Below, one piece after another: positions 19,971-30,769 of a stretch of 64,000 bases of DNA. The notes beneath the pieces were generated by a model. The model saw only the letters and a program-made list of their open reading frames with translations. It had not been told where the DNA came from and made no database searches. Numbering within the stretch: position 1 is the first letter of the stretch; each line of letters begins with the position of its first letter. The stretch is from Nematopogon swammerdamellus (Eukaryota; Arthropoda; Insecta; Lepidoptera; Adelidae): the NCBI GenBank assembly GCA_946902875.1, contig OX336348.1, forward strand, positions 15,773,741 through 15,837,740. Reading direction: 5' to 3'. A program made the translations under genes and the position numbers.

Positions 19971-21169
19971 TAATAGCGCTGGTTCCGTTCGTTTCCCGAC
20001 GTCGTTTTTTCATTATTCTCCGTGGTTGCAGTCTTATTAATTACATCGCCGCCACGCGTTTCAGTCTGAGGTTGCCACTTAATCGCTCGATACATTTCTG
20101 TATTTCGTGTGTTTCCCGCTCCTCCACGTCTCCCGTTGCCTCGGCGCGCGCCTCTGTTTGCCGCTCGGCCCCGAATGAAATGATTATTATTATTATTCGT
20201 CTGACCTCCGTACATCGCAGCTGATAAGACAGCATCATCTCGCCCAACTGACTGATAGCGATTCCATGAGGTTCCCCGATGGACTTGCCATCCTCCGCGC
20301 GTGTTTCTCTGCTGCATGGCACCTCGGCTTGTAGATTGTACATTGCCGGCACTGCTTGCTCTTATCACCACATTTTGCTCAAGATCCCGCAAAAACTCTG
20401 CTGCAGTGTAAATATTCACCTCTTCCTTCCTAGTAAACCACAAGCGTTGGATGTCCGGCGGAAAATGGCGCATCGCACTGTTGACTAAATCGGTTTGACC
20501 CAAAGGAATGGTCAAACCTTGAACAGTCTCCAGCTGATCTGCGAAATGCTCTGACATGCTCTGACCCTGCGCTGGGCTCCAGGTCGTGTTCATAAGTCGA
20601 AATTTAGCATTCTCTTGCTGTCTAGGCCCCCAGTAAACTCTCTTGAAGTCAGTTTCGAAGTTCTCCCAATTCCTCCAATTTTCGTAGTACATCTCCAAGA
20701 TTTTAGCCGCGGGCCCGGCCAGACACTCCACTGCCACCTCCACCGATCGATCTTGAGCCTTTATGGAACTGATATAACGTTTCAGCTTCCTCAAGAACCT
20801 CATAGGGTTCACGTCACCTTTTCCGTTAAAAATAGGCTTGTCAACAGTCGGTTTAATTACGTAAACATTTCCTGTGCTGCTACTCGATTCTCCCGAACTC
20901 TGCGAAACAGTCCTTGCGAGTGACCCCGGCGCACCTTCATCGTTAGCAACCACGCTCGCCACTCTCGTCGACTTCTGTCCGACCTTCTCCAAATCATCCA
21001 ATCGTTTGCAAATCTGATCCAACTTCCCACTCAATGTTTCGAGCAATCCAATTTGTGGGTCACTTCCACGTACTTCTTCTCGTCTCGTCCTCTTATCCGA
21101 ACTATCTGTTGCCATGGACGTACCTCTCCGCTTTCTGCCGCGCCCCCGAACCGATTCAGACATCTTCAA
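19970..21169 (-). CDS. gag: Gypsy Gag without zinc knuckle, RG-rich tail
   Basis: A 399-residue frame from ATG (MKMSESVRGRGRKRR). The basic/acidic N-terminus holds a short coiled-coil-like segment ('LLETLSGKLDQICKRLDDLE', ~43-62). A retrotransposon Gag core follows, with 'PIFNGKGDVNPMRFLRKLKR' and 'WENFETDFKRVYWGP'. The C-terminal third is Arg/Gly/Asn-rich ('RGRAANRGARRGNGRRGG') in place of a CCHC knuckle and probably binds nucleic acid. The stop TAA is 19972-19970 and shares its last base with the pol ATG. The retroelement identity is secure from order and core motifs; the RNA-binding role of the tail is inferred. Confidence 0.88.
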   Translation of the reverse strand: MKMSESVRGRGRKRRGTSMATDSSDKRTRREEVRGSDPQIGLLETLSGKLDQICKRLDDLEKVGQKSTRVASVVANDEGAPGSLARTVSQSSGESSSSTGNVYVIKPTVDKPIFNGKGDVNPMRFLRKLKRYISSIKAQDRSVEVAVECLAGPAAKILEMYYENWRNWENFETDFKRVYWGPRQQENAKFRLMNTTWSPAQGQSMSEHFADQLETVQGLTIPLGQTDLVNSAMRHFPPDIQRLWFTRKEEVNIYTAAEFLRDLEQNVVIRASSAGNVQSTSRGAMQQRNTRGGWQVHRGTSWNRYQSVGRDDAVLSAAMYGGQTNNNNNHFIRGRAANRGARRGNGRRGGAGNTRNTEMYRAIKWQPQTETRGGDVINKTATTENNEKTTSGNERNQRY

Positions 21170-22005
21170 CTACTTCTCGCCTACCTATTACCTATCAAAA
21201 CCGATATACCCTCTAAAATACGTTTACGCTATATATAAGAACTAAACGCCCTAACTTGCCTACCAAAACTAAACTCTACCGCGCCCTATTTTTTAATAAA
21301 TACCGTTTCGCCTACTACTAAACTACCGCCTAACTATTGAGAAAAAAACCGCCTATTCGCAACGTAAACTGTATTTAACCGTATATATTTGTATTTAACC
21401 GATTACGATTTCTAACGCAACTAGCATTTAACTGTATGAAAAATAAACAAAACTATAATCTATCTTCTCTACTTACTATTTCTACAACAACTAACATTAC
21501 TAAATATTCCGCAATATTTTAACGTTAACGTACTGTAAAACAATCATTTAATAATTTTATTACCGCTACAACTGAAATAATTAGGACAAAATTTCTTTTA
21601 TGTATGTACTCCTAATGAGTAGCCCAAAAAAAAAAAACTGGAAAACCCGTCAAAACAATTACAAGGCTAACTGTTTCAAACTATACTTTAATGAATTTAC
21701 TTATTACCCCCGAACTGCCCCAACCTTACACCAAGTAGCTCGCAGAGAGTGCCACAAATTCGCGTTCACACAAACAATTTACAAAATGAGAACACAATTA
21801 AATTATTTCCTGAAAACACACACTATTACAATTAGGAAATCCATTCAGTTTTAATTATACAACTATTAATATTTCTCGCCTCCCAGACTTTCTAAACTCC
21901 CCACTACTTTATGGTTTTAATCTACGTTGTGTTTTTTTTTTGTTCTATGTTTTAATTAATTCCAATAGAATTAATTTAGAAAACAATCCTGTCACGGTTA
22001 GCAAG
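21170..22005 (-). other. Gypsy leader and possible primer-binding site
   Basis: 836 bp between the 5' LTR and gag. Near the LTR, 21988-21998 (CCTGTCACGGT) matches, from memory, the 3' end of an arthropod tRNA-Arg(TCG) and could be part of a primer site, but it sits 7 bp from the LTR and lacks the expected TGG, so this is weak. A homopurine run of 12 A lies near 21627. No coding sequence is seen. Confidence 0.4.
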
Positions 22006-25000
22006 TGTGAAGGCCCCCAGTAGTGATCGTCTATATTAAATTTTTCGAAATTTAAAGTAACCAATAAAGCAGTTAGGAATGTTCAATTCAAAGTCAATTA
22101 ATATGTACGTCAACAGATATCTGAAAAAGAAACTCCAATTCGTAAGCGCAAGTTCAACAATTATTTCCCTAAATGAATGTGATTGACCTTTGTATTTAAT
22201 GATGACCGGTCGAGTCGTGTGTTATGTTCAGTTGTCCACCAACCCTATTTGTATAGTGTTTCTAACACATAACTGAATTTTAGAGATCTTTTATCGAGTC
22301 GCCACAAATGTACCCATCTGTCCTAGAATTAAGATTTCCAGTGACGAAACTTAAATTTTCGGACTGTTAGGTATTTATTATACTAGTCCCGGCCGGTGAC
22401 TAATATTTCGAGTAGCAAAATAGCATATCGTCAGACGATACACTAAACTGCGCAGATTATTACCTTGTGATGGTATATACTTTTTTATGGTCAAGTGACG
22501 TAGGTCACACAAAACCAGATTTGTGACAGATGTAAATCAAATAATATTCAAGATTTTCAACCCTCTGACTTCAGCGAACGTGTAATGTGGGTTAGGTTAC
22601 TGACTACTGTCAGTAGACTTTCCATAAAAGTCAACAGAATCTTATCACAAAAATGATTTTTCTTTGACTGTGCTTACTCGATTTTTCGACCACTCGGTCG
22701 GCATTTGTCGCTACTGACAAAGCTCTCCAGAAGTTCAATTATGCTTTGCTTCTATAAAAGGAAGTGTCTTTGAGAAGTGTGTATTTAAATAACTGTCAAA
22801 CTCCACCTTGAATTGAAATAAAATGTATACTAGCAATGAAACTAACTTTATTAAATTCGAATCGTTCCCAACTAACTTTAATGAAAGTGATACGAGATTA
22901 TTGTCTCAGGTAATTTAAGGATACATCCTTCGATGAAATAAAGAACTTTACTTAGAACAATTAAAAGATGTCTTACTATAAGTTTCAATTGTAATCAAAC
23001 TTCAGGGTGTGAATTAACTTCGTCAAAGTAGGTTGTATTAATTGGAAGGGGTAAATGATTGTGTTATCGAATCTATTTTTTTTTAAGAATAAGGAATGCA
23101 AAATTCAAACATACATAGAAATTTAAAGAAATGTTTATTAGTTCTTTTCCAATAAATTTCAAATCATTCTAAATTGGTTCCGTTTAAGCTCTACTGAACA
23201 GTGGAAAAAACGGAACCTAAAAAAAAACCACTGTCTAGCTTCTTCTAACTTCCAAAATAAGCACTACCAAATCTCGTAAATTTAAATTACCCAACTGTCT
23301 CTTATATTAAACCTTAAACTCACAAACAAATAAATGTATGGATCAAATAATTATCAATAAAATAAAGTATCATATGAAACTCAAGATAATTTTCAAACAA
23401 ATTCTCTAAAATAAAATAATTCAATGATTTCTATTCTACTAATTATTTATTACTTAATCGTTAATCCACCTCACATCCAATCGGTCAAAATTATAAAACA
23501 CTCTACAATAAAATAATTGAGTTTCATATGAAGGATTATAAAACAATCACACTTAACTTATGTGAACAGCGTGCTGCTCTCGCCTCACTTGACTACGCCT
23601 TCAAACTCGCCGTTGACTTTTATGCAACTATTTTACTTGGATCTAGACTTTCTTAATACTCAAATAACCCCTTTTTCTCGAATCTCGCAAAACTCCCAAA
23701 TCTCCCAGAACCACGACTTGAACGCTCTACGTCTAACACAAGAATGTTTTCCTGTCTCCCGTGCAAATCTATATAAAAGCTCCCTCAAAAATCCGTTTTG
23801 ATACAATCTAATATTATATTTTTCCACGCCCTCTAGCGACGTCTCTCACAATTTCCTTCGAGAAAGGACTAATACGCTACTCACATAACAAAATTTATAA
23901 AAGTTGCACACTCTAGCCACCAGTCGTCTACCGATTTCCATACAAATTCATCCCTTAACGAATCGTTAAACTTTCACGCAGTAACTTATGCGACCGACAG
24001 ATGTCGCCATCTGTATGTAAATTGACAGTTTGCATTATTGCATGAACAAACAATTAAAACATATTACAAAACAATTACATAACTAATACCTGATTACGAC
24101 TGCGCGTTATTTAACGAAAGCAACACAATAAAATCCATGAAACATGCTTAACTAAATTCATTGTTACAGTACAGGTGATTCCGTCCAATCCACCTCACAG
24201 CATATTTACTTGAACTTACATATTATCAAACCAACTTGTGTTTTTACTTTAACGCAACCCTTTCGCTGTGTTCATTGTTTCACAAACACATACATTACAA
24301 CATAATAAAATTACATGTTAATTTTAAGTATCACGTTCCAACCATTTTCGTCTCCTGACAACCACAGTCATTCTTGAACACACTGTATCGTAAGCACTGT
24401 CCATCGCAATTACACACTGTACTGCCCGCACTTGTGACGCAACATTCGCGCGACGCGATCTTCCATTTCAGACGCACGGGTACGTGCCTCCTCAAGCCAA
24501 GATTCCAAGCATTTGAAACCCCAGGAAGCTGGACTCCAGGCAGTTGGCCTGACTCCGATGAGACAGCATGACGAACGACCAGCATCACGTCTATTGACGC
24601 GAACAGCAGTGCCCTCACAGTCTGCCTCGCGTCGCTGTCTGCGCTGAATCCGCGAGAACCCCATCTCTCGCCAATTACACACGACACGCAGCTTCACCTG
24701 AAATAGCCATACAATTCTCGGCAGTACATGACTTTATCATAACATTTTAACACGTACTCGTCTGATATATATTTTTTTTTCTCTTCACTGTCTGGAATGT
24801 GCATAGGGGTCTCTCACGCTCTCACAAAGTCATTTTTGCCACTTCAACCAATTCACACATGTTTGCAGTTACATGTCACCTTAAACAAAATTAATGGCAC
24901 TCTACAAAGCACTCACTAGCCTCACTAATCCCACGCGTTGAAATGCGTTTCGTATTCTTAGAATATATAATTTTTTTCCTTTTTTTTTTCCACAGACCCT

Positions 25001-25073
25001 AAATCGCTCAACCGTTCAATTTATGTGAAACGCGCAAAAGAAAAAAAAACCAGCCGTCATTCGTTCCTCTACA
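22006..25073 (-). repeat. Gypsy 5' LTR (right copy)
   Basis: 3068 bp, same sequence and length as 12965-16032 wherever compared. As the element reads on the minus strand this is the 5' LTR and should hold its promoter; I could not identify the start site. Confidence 0.92.
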
Positions 25074-25346
25074 GGATGCACCCCTACTCAATCGACCTAC
25101 CACGGATGCGCACCAACCGGTTCTGTAGATCTTTTATTCACAGAACCGGGAAAATGTGGAAAGCACTCCCTGCCCATCTATTTCCTCCCAAGTACAACCT
25201 GGGGTTCTTCAAAAGGGGCGTGAAAAGGCTCCTGTCAGGCCGGCATGGCATTCGCAATCCCCGTGCATCACAGAATGTCCATGGGCATCGTTAGACACCT
25301 ACTTGTAGGTGAAACGATGCCACATGTCGCGCTATCAATAAAAAAA
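25074..25346 (+). pseudogene. LINE RT C-terminus and tail, part after the Gypsy insertion
   Basis: Continues in frame from 12964 ('MHPYSIDLPRMRTNRF', 'FIHRTGKMWKALPAHLFPP', 'FFKRGVKRLLSG') to a stop at 25292-25294. A short 3' tail ending 'CGCTATCAAT' and a run of A follows. This end is the usual finish of this LINE family's RT. Confidence 0.82.
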
Positions 25347-25432
25347 AAAAAAATTTATCTGTCAATTCGATTGGAAAAAATATATAAAAGAAATCACTAA
25401 AATGGTTTTATTAAAAAAATAATATAAAAACA
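25347..25432 (+). repeat. BEL/Pao 3' LTR, second part
   Basis: Resumes the LTR at AAAAAATTTATCTG and ends AATATAAAAACA. It matches 6155-6240 apart from one base (TTATTAAAAAAA for TTATTCAAAAAA). The target duplication ATAAC follows at 25433-25437. Confidence 0.88.
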
Positions 25433-26035
25433 ATAACTTCTTCTTTGACAATATCTTTCTCAGGTGAATAATTTAGTTTAGAAGATATGAAGGAATGTTT
25501 GATGAGAAATATGAGGTAAAAATAAATTTTTCGAAAATTTTCACTTTTCCTAAGCGTGTAGCTCGAAAACGGTTCGGAATTCGAAAGAAGTGAATAGAAT
25601 GAAAGTTGTAGATAATTTTATGAGCTTTCATTCGGTATAACACAATTTTTCTCTACGGGGCACTGTTTTCGAGATTGTAGCTACTCCCTAAGCACCCCGA
25701 ACAGGTTTCTGAAGAAATCGCTGTTGACCCTGCTCACGCACTCTACACCTCCTTTTGGGCCATTCGTTGATTGGACTATTGGTATTGCTTGATCTTTGAG
25801 TTTGCTATCTCCATCTGGTGCAATATAAAAGTAGTCTTCTTTAAAATGTCGGGAACAAATACGTCTGTAAGTGTTCCCTGTTCTTTTTATTGCGGCCTCC
25901 CACAGTTTAATTTTTTCAGGATTTTTGGGAAACCTTCAAACCAAATGTACCTAATTGAAAATGACCTAATTGCCATCTTTCACTAAACAAAATTACTCGG
26001 AAACCAGTATAACTAAATAGTCCATATTTGGGCGG
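25433..26035. other. Unclassified DNA split by the BEL/Pao insertion, right part
   Basis: Resumes the sequence interrupted at 6118. It has phrases such as 'TTTCGAAAATTTTCAC' and 'GTAGCTCGAAAACGG' of the sort found in dispersed insect repeats, to about 25725. After that I see nothing I can name. Confidence 0.4.
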
Positions 26036-26385
26036 TTTTTTTTATGGAATCTGACACGGTTGGCTACCTACATCACCTACAACATCCGTGATGTCAGCCC
26101 ATAACACCGGGTGAGCTGGTGCCATGTCAGTGCTTCCCTTCATTTCATGTCGGCTACACTGAACTGGTCGGAAAACACGAACTATTTACATAGCCTTTTC
26201 GACCGACGTTTCGTTCAGAGCGGTGGTACCAACCGGGCCGGGATAAACCCTACCACCTAGTAAGGTATGAAGAGAAGGGGCCTACAGGTTAACGTCGAAT
26301 CCGAACCACGGTCCCCACGAAGTACTGACCGCGCCCAGGCTTGCGCGAACAGTTGACCGACCGTACCACTGAGCTACTGAGGCTG
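26036..26385 (-). repeat. tRNA-headed SINE, family Y copy 1
   Basis: On the minus strand: a head with a perfect A-box (TAGCTCAGTGG, complement of 26366-26376) and an imperfect B-box (about 26297-26309), a body, and an A8 tail (T tract 26036-26043). The body is shared with 53754-54000. A 45-bp core ('TTACTAGGTGGTAGG' to 'GGTTGGTACCAC') is also shared with SINE family X at 4165 and 57058. Confidence 0.75.
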
Positions 26386-26725
26386 ACTATAAGGATATTT
26401 ATAAGGTAGTGTATGTATGCACTGTAGGACATACGCCTCTCCAATTTTTCTCCAGTCCTCCCGGTCTTCAGCGGTACGGAACCACCGCTTTCCGGTTATT
26501 TATAAGGTAGGTACCTACTCGTATATGCGAGATTTACGTTAAGCTCATTCCATTCGTTTCAAAATGGCGGCCATTAAAAAAAAAGCTTTCATAAGATACC
26601 TACGTGAACATGCGTCGTTTAATAAAGTAACCGAGCTCCAAAATCCTTCCATACAGTTTGACTTTTATTTGGTTTAAAAAAATACACGAAAGATCATATC
26701 TGCCTCCTATTTTGGAGCTTTCCCA
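26386..26725. other. Intergenic DNA, nothing recognised
   Basis: A duplicated phrase 'TATTTATAAGGTAG' occurs near 26395 and 26500. Otherwise no gene or repeat boundary is seen. Confidence 0.4.
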
Positions 26726-27095
26726 TCAATACTAATAATAAATCTGTAAGGGATAGCCATGGAGTAAGTTACTTTGTTTTATGTGATATTGCGTTTGTAG
26801 ACACTATGTATGATACTTACCTACTAAAACTAAATTGACGATTTTTAGAAATCTTTCCTGTATGTATGTAACTAACGGATGTTCCACCATAGCTCTTAAA
26901 CCGTCCATCCGAATTCGATGAAACTTAGTACGAGCACATTTACCTATACGAGACAGGATAGGCTAAATAAAATTCAGTTCCGGTTACGCTATGATGTGGC
27001 TGTCATACAAACCGAAAAGGTACGGGGGCGGGCTTGATTACTTTCTTCTTTTTAAATCTGAATTTCACGGGAGGGAAGCCGCAGGCAAAAGCTAG
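26726..27095 (+). mobile_element. Short non-autonomous Helitron-like element
   Basis: Begins TCAATACTAATAAT after an A and ends GGCAAAAGCTAG before a T. The A|TC...CTAG|T anatomy and the GC-rich 'GAAGCCGCAGGCAAAAGCTAG' type end (given here in part) fit the lepidopteran Helitron-like elements with a CTAG terminus. At 370 bp it has no coding capacity. The same end, inverted at both sides, bounds 40524-41993. Confidence 0.65.
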
Positions 27096-27540
27096 TACTA
27101 CTTAAATTAAATACGTAATCACATGGATTATTATATAAATATTCGGGAAAAAATATGATTTAGACTTAGCACGTTCTATAGGAAATCCGCCACCGCCGCC
27201 GTCGCTCCCGGTTAAAATATCGCAAAAATGCCAATTACCTGTGGAACTTTTGACCATTCACGATTCTAGTCTCCTTCTTTGAGTCAGATTTTTAAATTAA
27301 AACGCAACAGTTTACCATTTTGGCTGAATTTTAGGAATAAAACTAAGAAATTGATCCCTGACGAAGAACGCCCGATCACTGCCGATCGGAGCCGAACGCG
27401 GTTCGTGGCGCTCACCAACGAAGCTTCACCTCACCAACGCTCACCTTCTATCTATATAGGAGCGCAGCGACGTAATACAAACTCTTTGATAATGGTAATG
27501 AAGACTTTTTTGTTACTGTTATGAAACTGAATCGATTACA
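27096..27540. other. Intergenic DNA with a block shared with 61805-61855
   Basis: The 50-bp stretch 27485-27535 ('AATGGTAATGAAGAC', 'TTTTTTGTTACTGTTATGAAA', given in part) is closely matched in reverse complement inside the TIR element at 61647-62150. No coding sequence is recognised. Confidence 0.45.
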
Positions 27541-29140
27541 CTCCGTTCATCCTAGCAACTAATGCCGAGCGGTTTCTCGCTCTCGAAACGGTTATTACTC
27601 TTCTTTACACAGGACACAACGTTGTGTTTGTGAGTCATAGGTGTATGCGAAAGTCATCTCAGAACCATAACGGCGCGTGCGCCGCTGCGCCTGGGAGTTA
27701 GTGTTGCGTTTTTATTCTGGGAAGGTTTCAGGCAGCCAGGTGCAGTCGGCCGGTCAGTCGACGCATTACAATCAGTAGCCTTTCCTAGGCGTCATAATAA
27801 TAATATTGTTTTGCATATTTTTCACGTGTTGTTTTTCACAAAAACTGAATGGCACTATGCAATGCATGCATGCAAGACTCATAAAAAAATTACGTTACTC
27901 ACTTCATAATAAATGCGAAAGTAAATTTGTTTGTTTGTTTGGTCATAACTCGAGAACCACTGGTGCTAGACCCATCGTGTTGGCACTCAAACTTCAGGTC
28001 TCGGTGAGATCTATCCATCTGTCACATGAACTTTTGTTTTGGTCATAACTCGAGAACCACTAGTGCTAGACCCATCGTGTTGGTACTCAAACTTCAGGTC
28101 TTGGTGAGATCTATCCATCTGTCACGTGAACTTTTGTTTTGGTCATAACTCGAGAACCACTGGTGCTAGACCCATCGTGTTGGTACTCAAACTTCAGGTC
28201 TTGGTGAGATCTATCCATCTGTCACATGAACTTTTGTTTTGGTCATAACTCGAGAACCACTGGTGCTAGACCCATCGTGTTGGTACTCAAACTTCAGGTC
28301 TCGGTGAGATCTATCCATCTGTCACATGAACTTTTGTTTTGGTCATAACTCCAGAACCACTGGTGCTAGACCCATCGTGTTGGTACTCAAACTTCAGGTC
28401 TTGGTGAGATCTATCCATTTGTCACGTTAACTTTTCTTTTGGTCATAACTCGAGAACCACAGGTGCTAGACCCATCATGTTGGTACTCAAACTTCAGGTC
28501 TCGGTGAGATCTATCCATCTGTCACGTGAACTTTTGTTTTGGTCATAACTCGAGAACCACTGGTGCTAGACCCATCGTGTTGGTACTCAAACTGCAGGTC
28601 TCGGTGAGATCTATGCATCTGTCACGTGAACTATTGTTTTGGTCATAACTCGAGAACCACTGGTGCTAGACCCATCGTGTTGGCACTCAAACTTCAGGTC
28701 TCGGTGAGATCTATCCATCTGTCACATGAACTTTTGTTTTGGTCATAACTCGAGAACCACTGGTGCTAGACCCATCGTGTTGGTACTCAAACTTCAGGTC
28801 TTGGTGAGATCTATCCATCTGTCACGTGAACTTTTGTTTTGTCATAACTCGAGAACCACTGGTGCTAGACCCATCGTGTTGGTACTCAAACTTCAGGTCT
28901 TGGTGAGATCTATCCATCTGTCACATGAACTTTTGTTTTGGTCATAACTCGAGAACCACTGGTGCTAGACCCATCGTGTTGGTACTCAAACTTCAGGTCT
29001 CGGTGAAATCTATCCATCTGTCACATGTACTTTTGTTTTGGTCATAACTCGAGAACCACTGGTGCTAGACCCATCGTGTTGGTACTCAAACTTCAGGTCT
29101 TGGTGAGATCTATCCATTTGTCACGTTAACTTTTGTTTTA
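27541..29140 (+). repeat. Minisatellite-bearing element A
   Basis: A ~400-bp unique part (27541-27940) starting CTCCGTTCATCCTAGCAAC is followed by a tandem array. The whole is repeated in reverse complement at 38478-40264, including the unique part, so this is a dispersed element and not a local satellite. The unique part's first ~45 bp also occur alone at 37917-37960. The boundary on the array side is not sharply defined. Confidence 0.75.
27941..29139 (+). repeat. Tandem array, 12 units of 100 bp
   Basis: Units starting GGTCATAACTCGAGAACCAC recur at 27941, 28041 and on every 100 bp to 28741, then at 28840 (one base lost), 28940 and 29040. Units differ at few sites. Mutations such as CATGAAC/CGTGAAC alternate between units, suggesting expansion of higher-order blocks. 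Confidence 0.92.
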
Positions 29141-29931
29141 ACACTAATATCTGATCTGTGCTCTGGTCTCTGAAATTGTTTGCTGACTCCGACTCCGGCT
29201 GTATTGTGAAATTGTGTTCGAGTGGCCTTTCGTACATATTATCAAAGCAGATTGATTCCAGTATAGAATTATGAACGATACCTAATGCTATATTTTCAGA
29301 ACCAAATATCCGACTGCTGAAGTTTTGCTAGTATTCTAAACTGCACTTTGCCTAAATATATTACAAAAGTAACTTGTTTTGTTCTTTTTTGTTTTCCGTA
29401 GACGGGTTTTTTGTTTTTAATAATAGTTTTTATTTCAAACTTTTTAGTTTATTTTTTATTGTATAATTTCATCCATAGGTAGGTAACCTACGCTTGGATA
29501 TGTCGAAAATTCCGCCAGTTCTAAATTCAAAGCGAAGAAGAACTGACAAACAAACTTCGCAAGTCACAATGTTTTGTTAGTACCTTATAAGTATTATATT
29601 AAAGTAATAATTTACAATAATTAACCCATACTACCGCTCACAAGAACTTTAATATTTACAGCATAAGCATGAACACTCAAGAATCTGACCAGTATGCCTA
29701 TTTACATTACCTATATCTGGTGTATAGTGCCATCGTAAATTTTGATACTTTGTATATATTTCTTTATTGAACACCAATTTATAAAATTAGGTACAACAGG
29801 CGAGCTTAATGCCGCGAGGCATTCTATTCTAACTAACCTTTGGGATGTGGGAGAAGTACACGCAGGCGAACAAGAATTGTTTGTGGCAATGTGTTAGACT
29901 GTAAAGAAATATGTATGATAAACTACATATG
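29141..29931. other. AT-rich interval, possible LINE 3' debris
   Basis: No gene recognised. 'GAGCTTAATGCCGCGAGGCATTCT' type sequence near 29798-29825 (given in part) resembles, from memory, the 3' untranslated part of an abundant lepidopteran LINE on the minus strand; this is weak. The last four bases before the next element, AATA (29932-29935), are its target duplication. Confidence 0.35.
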
Positions 29932-29935
29932 AATA

Positions 29936-30344
29936 TGTCGGAGCAAGGCTCCCAGTGATGTCATCGGGTAACACCTCATGGCTTGGGTCGGCCATTTTGC
30001 AAATCTGCAGAGCACGTTTCACACAACCACGTGTGACAACTCTCAGTTCAGATCTGCGGAAATTCCTTCAAAAACCTGTAAACAGGGCTTGCAGCCAACT
30101 TCAGTCTGCATCACCTTGATATTGTTCTAAAGCAGACATTCTGCCACCTGGCGACGAAAATTAGAAGTAATCGCTGCATTGTGATTGGTCCAATGCCAAA
30201 TAATTAAAGATGGTGAATAAATTGAACATAGGCGCGCTTGTGCAGGTCCACCAACATACAGGCAATAAATACCAGTACTGCCACTAGTGCCATTCTTCAA
30301 GATATTTAAGTGTTGCACGTTAACAAAATTATTTCGCGCCCACA
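29936..30344 (-). repeat. Gypsy 3' LTR (left copy)
   Basis: Same 409-bp sequence as 35884-36292 by eye. On the element's strand it starts TGTGGGCGCG and ends CTCCGACA. It includes a copy of the Gag initiation region, which is untranslated here. Confidence 0.88.
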
Positions 30345-30769
30345 CGGCCATTCTGATAGGCGGTGCGTGCTCTGCACCAGCCTACAATAACGAAACCACA
30401 TACACCCTGCAAATTGTTGTCATAAGATCAGACGGGTGTTCAGTCCCACTCGTTGAACAATTGAAAAGAAAAGAATGTGCACTGCACGGACAAACCGTAC
30501 ATTGTTCATAGTAGTAATTACCGAACTTAGTCAAATGCCAGTACCTGGCAACCATAAGAAGTAGACACACAATTCGACAATCAGAAAAGTTCGAAGTGTT
30601 TCAGGTCTCCACGATCATCACACCAACGCAAACAAGTAACGGTTAGTTCATTAATGAATGTTAGTCAGTGCCTTGGACCGCCATGGCCCTCGGTACACCA
30701 TTAACATTAATCAACAGATATCTCGAGAGTGTCTTAGACCCCATGGTCATTACACTGTAATCATGTAAG
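30345..30769 (-). other. Gypsy 3' non-coding region next to the LTR
   Basis: No coding similarity. A weak purine-rich string precedes the 3' LTR on the minus strand. The small open frames here look incidental. Confidence 0.4.

Larger units (their letters stand above)
12965..25073 (-). mobile_element. Ty3/Gypsy retrotransposon with 3068-bp LTRs, apparently intact
   Basis: Two direct copies of 3068 bp (12965-16032 and 22006-25073, offset 9041 throughout) flank a 5973-bp interior with gag and pol on the minus strand. The termini are TG...CA and the target duplication is GGAT (12961-12964, 25074-25077). I found no difference between the LTRs in any stretch compared, and both coding frames are open, so insertion is recent. 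LTRs of 3 kb are exceptionally long for the superfamily; long-LTR Osvaldo/Ulysses-type elements are the nearest concept I know. Confidence 0.93.
12713..25346 (+). mobile_element. 5'-truncated LINE inserted in the BEL/Pao 3' LTR (itself interrupted)
   Basis: The LINE begins inside its RT C-terminal region at 12713 and runs to 12964. It is interrupted by the Gypsy element, resumes at 25074 and ends with an untranslated tail and an A run at about 25340-25352. The A run merges with A's of the LTR target, so the target duplication cannot be separated from the tail. Truncation at the 5' end and a poly-A end are the marks of target-primed reverse transcription. Confidence 0.85.
6119..25432 (+). mobile_element. 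BEL/Pao LTR retrotransposon, interrupted by nested insertions
   Basis: The element runs from a 122-bp 5' LTR (6119-6240) through a primer-binding site, gag, pol and a purine tract to a 3' LTR that begins at 12673. The 3' LTR is broken at 12712/25347 by a LINE and finishes at 25432. The LTRs start TG and end CA. The flanks carry the 5-bp duplication ATAAC (6114-6118 and 25433-25437). The leader has also gained a 266-bp repeat and a LINE tail. Gag and pol carry a frameshift and two stops, so this copy is not autonomous as read. Confidence 0.9.

Noticed and set aside
25771..25986. A 71-codon frame as a small host protein
   Set aside because: No recognisable domain, signal or homology, and it lies in DNA interrupted and flanked by repeats.
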